Source of the DNA: Thermohalobaculum sp963822985
GTDB taxonomy: Bacteria; Pseudomonadota; Alphaproteobacteria; Rhodobacterales; Rhodobacteraceae
Direction of reading: 5' to 3'
NCBI GenBank assembly: GCA_963822985.1
Contig: CAWGJU010000013.1
Location: 372,001 to 436,000, forward strand
Length of the DNA stretch: 64,000 bases
Shown here: positions 18,534-26,508 of the stretch, piece after piece
Numbering within the stretch: the stretch's first letter is position 1
How the letters are laid out: every line of letters begins with the position of its first letter
Position numbers and translations under genes: made by a program
Notes under the pieces: generated by a model
Databases searched by the model: none
The model's input: only the letters and a program-made list of their open reading frames with translations
What the model was told of the DNA's origin: nothing

Positions 18534-19895
18534 TCACGCGACACCGAAGGCCAGCATGGCGTCGGCGACCTTGCGGAAGCCGGCGATGTTGGCGCCCTTG
18601 ACGTAGTCGACGCGGCCGCCTTCACCCCTGCCCTCCTCCCGTCCGTGTTCCACGCATGCGGCGTGGATGTCCTCCATGATCCGGCGCAGCGCCTGGCGCA
18701 AATCCTCCTCGGTGCGGTGCAGCCGCGCCGAGTTCTGGCTCATCTCCAGCCCCGACATGGCGACACCGCCGGCATTCGACGCCTTGCCGGGCGCATAGGC
18801 GATGCGCGCCTCTTGGAGCGCGCGCACGGCATCGGCCGTGCAAGGCATGTTGGCGCCCTCGCAGACCGCGATGCAGCCGTTCTCCAGCAGAGTGCCCGCC
18901 GCGTCGCCGTCGAGCTCGTTCTGCGTCGCGCAGGGCAGCGCCAGGTCGCAGGGCACGCCCCAGGGCATCCGGCCCTCGTGGAAGCTGGCGCCCGGAAACC
19001 GCTCGCAATAGGCCGAGATGCGGTTGCCGCGCGTCCTCTTGTGCGCCTTGACCCAGGCGATCTTCTCCTCGGTGATGCCGTCCGGGTCGTGGATGAAGCC
19101 GCCGGAATCGCTCAGCGTGACCGGCTTGCCGCCGCGATGGCACAGCTTCTCGGCGGCATGCGTCGCGACATTGCCGGCGCCCGAGATCACGGCCGTCTTG
19201 CCCTCGATGCAATCGTCGCGCTGGTGCAGCATCGCCTCGAGGAAATAGACCGCGCCATAGCCGGTCGCCTCTGGCCGCATCAGGCTGCCGCCATATTCCA
19301 GCGCCTTGCCGGTCAGCACGCCCTCGAAGCTGCCCGTCAGCCGTTTGTAGGCGCCGAACAGATAGCCGATCTCGCGCGCGCCGACGCCGATGTCGCCCGC
19401 CGGCACGTCGACGTCAGGGCCGATGTGCCGGTAGAGCTCTGTCATGAAGGACTGGCAGAAGCTCATGATCTCGTGCCGGCTGCGCCCCTTTGGGTCGAAG
19501 TCGGCGCCGCCCTTGGCGCCGCCCATCGGCAGCCCGGTCAGCGAGTTCTTGAAGGTCTGCTCGAAGCCCAGGAACTTCAGTACGCCCTGGTTGACCGTGG
19601 GGTGGAAGCGCAGGCCGCCCTTGTAGGGCCCGATCGAGTTGTTCGTCTGCACGCGATAGCCGCGGTTGACGTGCACCTGGCGGTGGTCGTCGGCCCAGGC
19701 CACGCGAAAGGTGACGATCCGGTCGGGCTCGGCCATGCGGTGCAGGATCTTCGCCTCGGCATAGTCCGGGTTGGCGTTGATGCAGGGCACGACCGAGCAG
19801 GCGACGTCGTGCACCGCCTGGTGGAAGACCTCCTCGCCCGGGTTGCGCGCGATCACCCAGTTGGTGAAGTCGTCGAGGTCCAGCTTCTCGGCCAT
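18534..19895 (-). CDS. gdhA: NADP-type glutamate dehydrogenase
   Basis: 453 aa, full length. Interconverts 2-oxoglutarate plus ammonium and glutamate. Seen: GPYKGGLRFHPTVN, LPMGGAKGGADFDPKG (substrate lysines), DVPAGDIGVGAREIGYLFG, the NAD(P)-binding ISGAGNVATHAAEKL, and CATQNELD. The sequence belongs to the hexameric bacterial class that is generally NADP-dependent and assimilatory. ATG 19895 has GGAG five bases upstream. Frame intact. It ends 18 bp from the convergent TIGR02186 gene. Confidence 0.95.
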   Translation of the reverse strand: MAEKLDLDDFTNWVIARNPGEEVFHQAVHDVACSVVPCINANPDYAEAKILHRMAEPDRIVTFRVAWADDHRQVHVNRGYRVQTNNSIGPYKGGLRFHPTVNQGVLKFLGFEQTFKNSLTGLPMGGAKGGADFDPKGRSRHEIMSFCQSFMTELYRHIGPDVDVPAGDIGVGAREIGYLFGAYKRLTGSFEGVLTGKALEYGGSLMRPEATGYGAVYFLEAMLHQRDDCIEGKTAVISGAGNVATHAAEKLCHRGGKPVTLSDSGGFIHDPDGITEEKIAWVKAHKRTRGNRISAYCERFPGASFHEGRMPWGVPCDLALPCATQNELDGDAAGTLLENGCIAVCEGANMPCTADAVRALQEARIAYAPGKASNAGGVAMSGLEMSQNSARLHRTEEDLRQALRRIMEDIHAACVEHGREEGRGEGGRVDYVKGANIAGFRKVADAMLAFGVA

Positions 19896-19978
19896 AACAT
19901 CTCCGCTCTTTGTCAGGGCGGTAACTGGCTCTCGCGGCGAAGGTTCAAGGGCGAAGGCGGATGCGCCGGCGGGGCCGC

Positions 19979-21526
19979 TCAGGCAAAGACCCCATGCGCA
20001 TACCAGGCGGGCGCCGCCGGATCGGCGGGCGTGTGGAACAGCCACAGGCGCGGCCCCTCGGCAGTCGCGACCAGCCAGTAGTCGCGCAGGCCCGAGGCCC
20101 AGGCCGGGTCGTCCAGCCACCATTCGGGCGCCAGCCGCTCGGGCCCCTGCGCGCACAGCGTCGTCAGGCGCCGGCCGCGCCAGGCGAAGGTGGGCGGCGG
20201 GCCGCTCCTCGCGCCGTCCTCAGAGCTCGGGCCACGCCCGGGCGCAGACGGCAATCCATCCAAGCATCGCACCCGCTCTGGCGCGAACAGCACAATCGGC
20301 CGGGGCGGCCCCGCCCGTTCCCAAGCCTCCGCCTCGCTGTGCGCGGCGGCGGCGATCATCTGGGCGCGCTCGGGCGCGTGGCTTTCGGCCGGCAGGAAGC
20401 GCAGGACGTTCTCGAAGCCGATCCGGTTGCCGAGCCGCGAGACCAGGTCGGCCAGACGCGTCGCCTCGGTTTCGCGATGCCGCTGGCCGAGCTGCGCGGG
20501 TTTCAGTGGCTCGATCTCCAGCGCCGCGAGCCGCAGCGCGTCGATGCCGAAACCCGCGTCGATCTCGGCGAGCTTGGGCATGAAGAGCTCGCGCAGCCGC
20601 ATCGGGTCGCGCCCCGGCCGGGCCAGCCTGATCTCGGCACGCTGGTCCGCACCGTCGACGCGCCGCGCCGTCAGCCGCAGGCGCCGCGCCCCCATCTGAT
20701 GCGCCTCAAGCTGGCCGCACAGGCGTTCCAGCAGCGTGTCGAGCCCCGCGCCCACATCCGCCACCAGCCCGATCGGCTCGGGCAGCGTCAGGCGGGCGGA
20801 GAACGCCGGCAGCCGCGCCTCGGGCGCGACCGGCTCGGGCTCCGCCCCCATCGCCTGGTCGAGCCGGCGCATCACCTCGATGCCGAAGCGACGGGCGAGC
20901 GCCCCGCGCGGCATCCGCGTCAGCGGCTCAATCGTGCCAAGCCCGACCGTCGCCAGCGCCTGCACCGTCCCGCCCTCGAGCCGCAGCGCCGCCACCGGCA
21001 GGTCGCCGATTGCGGCCCGCGTCTGCCCAGGCGTCGCCATGGCGGTCCGCGCGCCCCCGTGATGCGCCAGCCCCCAGGCGGCGCCCTTGGTGTCGGCGAC
21101 GGCGGCGCGCGCGGTCAGCCCGCGCTCGGCCAGCTCGGCGACCAGCGCCCCCAGCATCGCCTGCTCGCCGCCGAAGAGGTGCGCGACCCCGGTGGCGTCG
21201 AGCGCCAGCGAGGGGCCGAGATCCTGCCCCACCAGCGGCGAGAACCGCTCGGCCCAACGGGCGAGCGCGCGGACGAAGCCCGCCAGGCGCTCAGGGGCGG
21301 CCGGGCGGGTCAGCAGGCCCGGGCACACCGCCCGCGCATCCGAAAGGCCCATACCCGCCGCCAGCCCGGCGCCTGCCGCGGCCCGATTGACGCCCGCCAG
21401 CCGCAGCGTGCCGGCGGACCGCTCGATGATGGCGAAAGGCGCCTCGAGCCCAGGCCGGCCCTCGGCCCGCAGCCGGTGCTCGGCAGGCAGCCATGGCAGG
21501 GCGACGGAGACGATGCGGCGGCGCAT
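19979..21526 (-). CDS. imuB: ImuB, Y-family polymerase-like mutasome protein
   Basis: 515 aa. N-terminus VSVALPWLPAEHRLRAEGR, then GMGLSDARAVCPGLL, LDATGVAHLFGGEQAML and the little-finger-like C-terminal half ending WWLDDPAWASGLRDYWLVAT. ImuB proteins have a Y-family fold but lack the catalytic carboxylates (none appear in the first motif here) and act as the hub linking the beta clamp, ImuA and DnaE2 in SOS mutagenesis. A LexA box touches the start codon. No imuA gene lies beside it, and dnaE2 is 13 kb away, whereas the three genes usually form one operon. Confidence 0.92.
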   Translation of the reverse strand: MRRRIVSVALPWLPAEHRLRAEGRPGLEAPFAIIERSAGTLRLAGVNRAAAGAGLAAGMGLSDARAVCPGLLTRPAAPERLAGFVRALARWAERFSPLVGQDLGPSLALDATGVAHLFGGEQAMLGALVAELAERGLTARAAVADTKGAAWGLAHHGGARTAMATPGQTRAAIGDLPVAALRLEGGTVQALATVGLGTIEPLTRMPRGALARRFGIEVMRRLDQAMGAEPEPVAPEARLPAFSARLTLPEPIGLVADVGAGLDTLLERLCGQLEAHQMGARRLRLTARRVDGADQRAEIRLARPGRDPMRLRELFMPKLAEIDAGFGIDALRLAALEIEPLKPAQLGQRHRETEATRLADLVSRLGNRIGFENVLRFLPAESHAPERAQMIAAAAHSEAEAWERAGPPRPIVLFAPERVRCLDGLPSAPGRGPSSEDGARSGPPPTFAWRGRRLTTLCAQGPERLAPEWWLDDPAWASGLRDYWLVATAEGPRLWLFHTPADPAAPAWYAHGVFA

Positions 21527-21541
21527 GTTCCCATTCTGTTC
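21527..21541 (-). promoter_or_regulatory. LexA (SOS) box abutting the imuB start codon
   Basis: On the minus strand the sequence is GAAC-AGAATGG-GAAC followed directly by ATG. GAAC-N7-GAAC (equivalently GTTC-N7-GTTC) is the alphaproteobacterial LexA operator. Its last base is adjacent to the start codon and overlaps the GGGA that would serve as ribosome site. Confidence 0.9.
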
Positions 21542-21633
21542 CAGGGCGCGGCAGAGTCAACAGCAGGCTGGCCAAAGACTGGCCAAGGCCATGCGCACCG
21601 CTAGATCGATGTTCAACGGCGCGGCCGGCGCTC

Positions 21634-21654
21634 CCCTCCCCCTCGTGGGGAGGG
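21634..21654. repeat. CTCC/GGAG-type palindrome, copy 2
   Basis: CCCTCCCC and GGGGAGGG arms around a five-base loop (CTCGT), in the gap between imuB and the histidine phosphatase. Same arm sequence as the copy inside dnaE2 at 35330. Confidence 0.55.
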
Positions 21655-21709
21655 ATAGGCGTGGGGTGCCCCGGGCGACCACGGCAGCGACAAGGGCGGA
21701 GGGACTTCG

Positions 21710-22261
21710 ATGCGCGCAGGGACAGCCGGCTTCCTCATCGCCTTCCTGCTGGCGTCGCCGGCCCTGGCCGAGTGGGAAGCGCTGGAACGCCCGGGCATGG
21801 TCGCCATCATGCGGCACGCGATCGCCCCCGGCATAGGCGACCCGGCGAACTTCCGCCTCGGCGACTGTTCGACGCAGCGCAACCTCGACGAGCGCGGGCG
21901 CACCCAGGCGCGGGCCATCGGCGCGGCGGTCCGGGCGGCAGGGATCGCCGTCGACCGCGTGCTGACCAGCCAATGGTGCCGCAGCCGCGAGACGGCCGAG
22001 CTTCTCGGGCTCGGCCCGGTCGAGGAGATGCCGGCACTGAACTCGTTCTTCGGCGACCGCTCGACGCGGGACGCGCAGACGCAGGCGCTGCGCGCCTTTC
22101 TGGCGGACCTGCCCGAGGATCAGCGCGTGATGCTCGTCACGCACCAGGTCAACATCACGGCGCTGACCGGGCGCGGCGTCTCGTCCGGCGAGGTCTTCGT
22201 GCTGGACGTGGCGGAAGACGGCCGCGTCGAAGTGATGGAGGAAATCCTGATCCGGCCCTAA
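21710..22261 (+). CDS. Periplasmic histidine phosphatase family protein
   Basis: 183 aa with a signal peptide (cleavage near ALA-E at residue 21). The catalytic motif is present as MRHAIAPG, with the nucleophilic His, plus DERGRTQARAIG, TSQWCRSRETAELL and the second catalytic His in LVTHQVNITALTG. Members dephosphorylate small phosphoesters or proteins; the exported form resembles lipopolysaccharide-phosphatase-like proteins, but substrate is not determined. Its stop overlaps the stop of the convergent metal permease by four bases. Confidence 0.88.
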   Translation: MRAGTAGFLIAFLLASPALAEWEALERPGMVAIMRHAIAPGIGDPANFRLGDCSTQRNLDERGRTQARAIGAAVRAAGIAVDRVLTSQWCRSRETAELLGLGPVEEMPALNSFFGDRSTRDAQTQALRAFLADLPEDQRVMLVTHQVNITALTGRGVSSGEVFVLDVAEDGRVEVMEEILIRP

Positions 22262-23106
22262 CCGGTCCCGCCCTGACCGGATCGCCGCTGCCAGAGCACC
22301 CCGTGCTTCGGCGCGAACAGGAACGCCAGGATGAACAGCGTTGTCAGCAGGACGACGATCGAAGCCGCGGGATCGGCGTCGATGCGAAAGCTCAGCACCA
22401 GCCCGGCAAAGGCGGCGAGCATGGCGATGCCGATCGACAGCGCCAGCATCCGGTCGAAACGCTCCGTCAGCAGGTAGGCAGTGGCGCCCGGCGCGATCAG
22501 CAGCGCGATGGCGAGTATCAGCCCCACCGCCTTCAACGCGCCGACGACGACCAGCGAGATCAGCGCGAGCAGCCCGTAATGCAGCAGGCCGGTCGGCAGG
22601 CCGACGGCGCGCGCGTGCTGCGGGTCGAACGCGAAGAGCAGCAGGTCGCGCCGGCGCGCCAGCACGGCGATGAGCGCGGCACCCGCGATCAGACCGGTGT
22701 TGCGCACATCGGCCCAGCTGACGCCCAGCATGTGGCCGAAGAGGATGTGGTCGAGATGCACCTCGGTCTCGATCGAGCGGTAGAGGACGACGCCCGCGCC
22801 GAACATGCCGGCGAAGACGACGCCCATCACCGTGTCCTGCTTGACCCGGCTGTTGGCCGACAGAAACCCCGTGGCGGTCGCACACAGCATGCCCGCCACG
22901 AAGGCACCCACGACCAGGGGCAACCCGAGCATATAGGCGAGCACGATGCCCGGCAGCACGGCATGGCTGATCGCGTCGCCCATCAGCGACCAGCCCTTCA
23001 GCACCAGAAAGCAGGAAAGCGCGCCTGCCGCCGCCGCGATCAGGACCGAGATCGCCAGCGCCTGCTGCATGAAGGGATAGGCGAACGGGGCGAAGAGCCA
23101 GCTCAT
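22258..23106 (-). CDS. sitD: Metal ABC transporter permease, SitD-like
   Basis: 282 aa, about eight membrane helices, ABC-3 family. Seen: FLVLKGWSLMGDAISHAVLPGIV, the cytoplasmic coupling segment, and the C-terminal LIAPGATAYLLTERF. It is the last gene of a four-gene minus-strand cluster (binding protein, ATPase, two permeases), the SitABCD order for manganese/iron uptake. 80 bp separate it from the preceding permease; a palindromic repeat lies in that gap. Zinc as substrate cannot be excluded from the sequence. Confidence 0.88.
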   Translation of the reverse strand: MSWLFAPFAYPFMQQALAISVLIAAAAGALSCFLVLKGWSLMGDAISHAVLPGIVLAYMLGLPLVVGAFVAGMLCATATGFLSANSRVKQDTVMGVVFAGMFGAGVVLYRSIETEVHLDHILFGHMLGVSWADVRNTGLIAGAALIAVLARRRDLLLFAFDPQHARAVGLPTGLLHYGLLALISLVVVGALKAVGLILAIALLIAPGATAYLLTERFDRMLALSIGIAMLAAFAGLVLSFRIDADPAASIVVLLTTLFILAFLFAPKHGVLWQRRSGQGGTG

Positions 23107-23140
23107 CGTGGGCGGCGGGGGCAGCCCCCCCTCCCCGGCC

Positions 23141-23165
23141 CTCTCCCCCGCGGTAGGAGGGAGAG
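23141..23165. repeat. CTCC/GGAG-type palindrome, copy 3
   Basis: CTCTCCC and GGGAGAG arms around an 11-base loop, sitting between the two permease genes of the sit cluster. It could form a hairpin in the transcript and adjust expression of the last gene. Confidence 0.45.
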
Positions 23166-23185
23166 CGTCTGGCCGACGCGGCGCC

Positions 23186-24031
23186 TCACAGGACGGCTCC
23201 GGCGCGACGGCGGGCGGCGATCAGCCCGTGCTTCGGCGCAAAGACGAAGGCCAGCAGGAAGAGCGCGGTCTGCAGGCAGATGATGACCCCGCCGGTCGCG
23301 CCGTCGAGGAAGAACGAAACATAGGCGCCGACCGCGCTCGTCAGCGCGCCGATGGCGATCGACAAGGCGAGGAGCCGGGAAAGCGGTCGGTCAGCAGGTA
23401 GGCCGTCGCGCCCGGCGTCACGACCAGCGCGATGACCAGGAAGGCGCCCACCGTCATCAAGGCCGCGACCGTGCAGGCGCTGAGCAGGGTGAAGAAGAGG
23501 ACGCGCAGCCGGGCCGGATGCAGCCCGATCGAATGGGCGTGGCTCTCGTCGAAGAAGGCGACGAGCAGGTCCTTCCACTTCACCAGCAGGACCAGCATCG
23601 AGACGCCGCCGATCAGCGCGATCTGAGCGGTATCCGACGGCGTGATGGCCAGAATGTTTCCGAAGATGATCGTCTGGATCGAGATCGGCGCCGGCGAGAG
23701 CGAGTTGATGAAAAGGCCCGCGCCGAAAAAGCCCGTGAAGATCAGGCCGATGACGGCGTCCTCCTTCAACCGCGTGCGCTGATTGACAAAGAGCATCGCG
23801 AGCGCGGCAAGCCCGCCGGCGAGAAAAGCGCCGACTGCATAGGGCAGCCCCAGCAGAAAGGCGCCGGCGACGCCGGGGACGACTCGAGTGGCTGAGCGCG
23901 TCGCCGATCAGCGACCAGCCCTTCAGCATCACGAAGGCGCTGAGAAAGGCGCAGACCGCGCCGACCAGCGAACTGACCCAGATGGCGTTGACCATGTAGG
24001 CATAGCCGAACGGCTCGAGCAGGTCAGGCAT
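23186..24031 (-). CDS. sitC: Metal ABC transporter permease, SitC-like (frameshifted)
   Basis: ABC-3 family permease of about 281 codons. Starts MPDLLEPFGYAYMVNAIWVSSLVG, with FVMLKGWSLIGDALSHS as in its paralogue downstream, then LKEDAVIGLIFTGFFGAGLF and LVVTPGATAYLLTDRF. Shifts near 23885 and 23380 are required; both halves are otherwise well conserved. ATG 24031. It lies 26 bp after the ATPase gene. The two permeases would form a heterodimer in the inner membrane. Confidence 0.87.
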   Translation of the reverse strand: MPDLLEPFGYAYMVNAIWVSSLVGAVCAFLSAFVMLKGWSLIGDALSHSSRPRRRRRLSAGAALCSRRFSRRRACRARDALCQSAHAVEGGRRHRPDLHGLFRRGPFHQLALAGADLDPDDHLRKHSGHHAVGYRSDRADRRRLDAGPAGEVEGPARRLLRREPRPFDRAASGPAARPLLHPAQRLHGRGLDDGGRLPGHRAGRDAGRDGLPADRPLSRLLALSIAIGALTSAVGAYVSFFLDGATGGVIICLQTALFLLAFVFAPKHGLIAARRRAGAVL

Positions 24032-24057
24032 GGGCAAACGGGGGCTGGCGCCAGGGA

Positions 24058-25011
24058 TCAGTCATGGGTGGACCTCCCATCGCGGCTCTCGGCGGCGCTC
24101 TCGGCCGCGGGTTCGGCGGGGCGCCCGGGCGGGTTGGCGGAATTGGCGTCGCCGTAGACCACGAAGGGATGCTCGTCGTCGGTGATGACCGTCAGCCGGC
24201 GGCTGTCCTCGTCATCGTGCAGCTCGGCGCCTCCCAGGACGAAATGGCGCAGCGTGCCGCCGAAGGCGCGCTCGATATTGGCCTGGGTGAAGACCTCGGG
24301 CGTTGGCCCATAGGCGAGGATCGTCCGGTTGATCAGCACGACATGGTCGCAGAACTGCGGCACCGAGCCCAGATTGTGCGTCGAGACCAGCATCACGCGC
24401 CCCTCGTCGCGCAGGTCGCGCATCAGCGCCACGATGCGCGCCTCGGTCTTGACGTCGACGCCGGTGAAGGGCTCGTCGAGCAGGATGACCTGCGCGTCCT
24501 GCGCCAGCGCGCGGGCCAGGAAGACGCGCTTCTTCTGACCGCCCGAAAGCTCGCCGATCTGCCGCTCGGCGTAGCGCTCCATGCCGACGCGCTCGAGCGC
24601 GCTCTCGACCGCCGCGCGGTCGGCCCGGCGCGGGATGCGCAGCATGCCCATATGGCCGTAGCGGCCCATCATGACGACATCCTCGACCAGCACTGGGAAG
24701 TTCCAGTCGATATCCTCGTTCTGCGGCACGTAAGCCACGATATTGCGCTTCAGCGCCCGGCCGGCTGGCGCCCCCATCAGCTCGACCGAGCCGCGGGCGA
24801 GCGGCGCGAACCCCATGATGGCCTTGAAGAGCGTCGACTTGCCCGAGCCGTTCACGCCGACCAGCGCGCAGATCGAGCCCACGGGCACCTCGAAGCTCGC
24901 ATCCGTCAGCGCCGTCAGCCCGTTGCGATAGGTGACCGTAAGCCCTTGCGCCCGGATGCCGGGAACCGCCGGCGCAGGGCGGACCTCCGTCGCACTGGCG
25001 GCGTCGTTCAT
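24058..25011 (-). CDS. sitB: Metal ABC transporter ATP-binding protein, SitB-like
   Basis: 317 aa. Walker A GVNGSGKST, Q-loop VPQNEDIDWNFPV, signature LSGGQKKRVFLARAL, Walker B VILLDEPFTGVD, and the switch His in STHNLG. The Q-loop context ENIDWNFP is characteristic of manganese/zinc importers. A C-terminal tail of about 60 residues (DDEDSRRLTVITDDEHPFVVYGD, then Pro/Ala-rich) extends beyond the core. ATG 25011 overlaps the stop of the binding-protein gene (ATGA), implying translational coupling. Confidence 0.92.
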   Translation of the reverse strand: MNDAASATEVRPAPAVPGIRAQGLTVTYRNGLTALTDASFEVPVGSICALVGVNGSGKSTLFKAIMGFAPLARGSVELMGAPAGRALKRNIVAYVPQNEDIDWNFPVLVEDVVMMGRYGHMGMLRIPRRADRAAVESALERVGMERYAERQIGELSGGQKKRVFLARALAQDAQVILLDEPFTGVDVKTEARIVALMRDLRDEGRVMLVSTHNLGSVPQFCDHVVLINRTILAYGPTPEVFTQANIERAFGGTLRHFVLGGAELHDDEDSRRLTVITDDEHPFVVYGDANSANPPGRPAEPAAESAAESRDGRSTHD

Positions 25012-25920
25012 CCCGAGGCCCCCTCGCGCAGGCCCTTGGCGATCGTCTCGGTCGTGACGCGCAGGAGGTCGAGATAGGTCGGCACCGGCCCGTCCGCCTC
25101 GGACAGCGAGTTCGACATAGAGCACGCCGCCGTAATGCGCGCCCGTCTCGCGCGCGACCTGGCGGGCCGGTTTGTCCGAGACGGTGCTCTCGGAGAACAC
25201 GGCCGGGATCTGGTGCTCGTGGACCGCGTCGATGACCTTGCGCACCTGCTGCGGCGTGCCCTGGCTGTCGGCGTTGATCGGCCAGAGATAGAGGTCGTGC
25301 AACCCGAGGTCGCGCGCAAGATACGAGAATGCGCCTTCGGATGTCACGAGCCAGCGCCTATCCTCCGGGATGGTGTCGATGATCGCCCTGATCTCGTCGC
25401 GCGCCGCCATGATCTGCGCCTTGTATGCCTCGGCGTTCGCCTCGTAGATGGCCGCGCCCGCCGGGTTCAGCCCGGTCAGCGCGTCGCGGATGTTGTCGAC
25501 ATAGGTCAGCGCGTCCGAGAACGACATCCAGGCGTGCGGGTTCGGCTTGCCGCTGTACGGTCCCTCGCCGATGCCCATGGGCTCGATGCCTTCGGTGAGC
25601 ACGGCGCTCGGCACGTCGCCCAGCCGCTCGAAGAACGGCTCGAACCAGAGCTCGAGGTTCAGCCCGTTCCACAGCACCAGGTCGGCATCTGACGTCGCGA
25701 TGATGTCGCCGGGCGTCGGCTGGTAGTTGTGGATCTCGGCGCCGGGCCTGGTGATCGAGACCACCTCGGCCGTGTCGCCGGCAACGTTGCGCACCATGTC
25801 GGCGATGACCGTGAAGGTGGTCGCCACCTTGAACTTTGGCGCCTCGCTCTGCGCGCTGGCCGCCGCTGCGAGCACGATGAAGGCGAGCGCGGCGGCGATA
25901 GAGGTGCGAAGGGCGGCCAT
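25008..25920 (-). CDS. sitA: Metal ABC transporter substrate-binding protein, SitA-like (one frameshift)
   Basis: Cluster A-1 binding protein. Signal peptide MAALRTSIAAALAFIVLAAAASA; metal ligands fit EIHNYQPTPGDI (first His), GKPNPHAWMSF (second His), the Glu in VTSEGAFSYLA and an Asp near the C-terminus. One shift is needed near 25108. ATG 25920 follows GGAGG. Promoter region carries two palindromes of Fur/Mur type shared with the divergent regulator. Manganese or iron is the likely cargo, inferred from the regulator and gene order. Confidence 0.88.
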
Positions 25921-25983
25921 CTTGCCTCCATCGGTGCGGGTTGGACGAGAGATAGCGCGCCGCATGCCCGGCGTCAATGCAAT

Positions 25984-25998
25984 TGCAAATCGTTTGCA
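25984..25998. promoter_or_regulatory. Fur/Mur-type palindromic operator, site 1
   Basis: Perfect palindrome TGCAAA-TCG-TTTGCA in the gap between sitA and the Fur-family gene, 64 bases from the sitA start codon. It resembles the manganese-responsive sequence bound by Mur in rhizobia. Confidence 0.75.
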
Positions 25999-26013
25999 TC
26001 TTTGGCGCGCGCC

Positions 26014-26034
26014 AGTTGCAAACGATTTTCAACT
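26014..26034. promoter_or_regulatory. Fur/Mur-type palindromic operator, site 2
   Basis: Imperfect palindrome with arms AGTTGCAAA and TTTTCAACT around CGA, 16 bases from the regulator start codon. Its core repeats TTGCAAA from site 1. Placement suggests autoregulation of the Fur-family gene. Confidence 0.65.
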
Positions 26035-26050
26035 GACCGATAACCCCGCG

Positions 26051-26479
26051 ATGGCCGAAACCGAAGCCAAGGGGACCTACGAGGCGGCGCTGCGCAAGGC
26101 CGGCGTCCGCATCACGCGCCAGCGCCGGCTGATCCTGCGCCTGCTGGCCGAGGGCAGCGATCACCCTGACGCGATGGAGCTCTACCACCGCGCCGCCGCC
26201 GAGGATGCCAGCGTCTCGCTGACCACCGTCTACCGGACGCTCAAGGTGCTGGAAGAAAAGGGCGAGATCCACCGCCACGCCTTCGAGGGCGGCCCGTCGC
26301 GCTTCGAGCCGGCGGACGCGGCGCATCACGACCACCTGATCGACCTCGATACCGGCCAGGTGATCGAGTTCCGCTCGGAGAAGATCGAGGCGCTGCAGCG
26401 CGAGATCGCCCGCGAGCTCGGCTATGACATCGTCCGCCACCGGCTCGAGCTCTACGGCCGCAAGCGACGCAGCCGGTAG
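26051..26479 (+). CDS. Fur-family metalloregulator (Mur/Fur-like)
   Basis: 142 aa. Winged helix AGVRITRQRRLILRLLAEG and SLTTVYRTLKVLEEKG, followed by the metal-binding core HHDHLIDLDTGQVIEF. The CXXC structural zinc cysteines that follow this His cluster in most Fur proteins are replaced (D-L-D-T-G), as is typical for alphaproteobacterial Fur/Mur. It is divergent from sitABCD with two palindromes between them, so it most likely represses metal uptake when manganese or iron is replete. Mur rather than Fur is inferred from the target, not proven. Confidence 0.9.
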   Translation: MAETEAKGTYEAALRKAGVRITRQRRLILRLLAEGSDHPDAMELYHRAAAEDASVSLTTVYRTLKVLEEKGEIHRHAFEGGPSRFEPADAAHHDHLIDLDTGQVIEFRSEKIEALQREIARELGYDIVRHRLELYGRKRRSR

Positions 26480-26508
26480 GCCCGTCGTCAGGCCCTCGGC
26501 AAGCCCCC

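Noticed and set aside
22258..25920. ZnuABC-type zinc importer
   Set aside because: Two permeases and a Mur/Fur-like regulator with a TGCAAA...TTTGCA site favour the SitABCD manganese/iron type; zinc is still possible and is stated as such.
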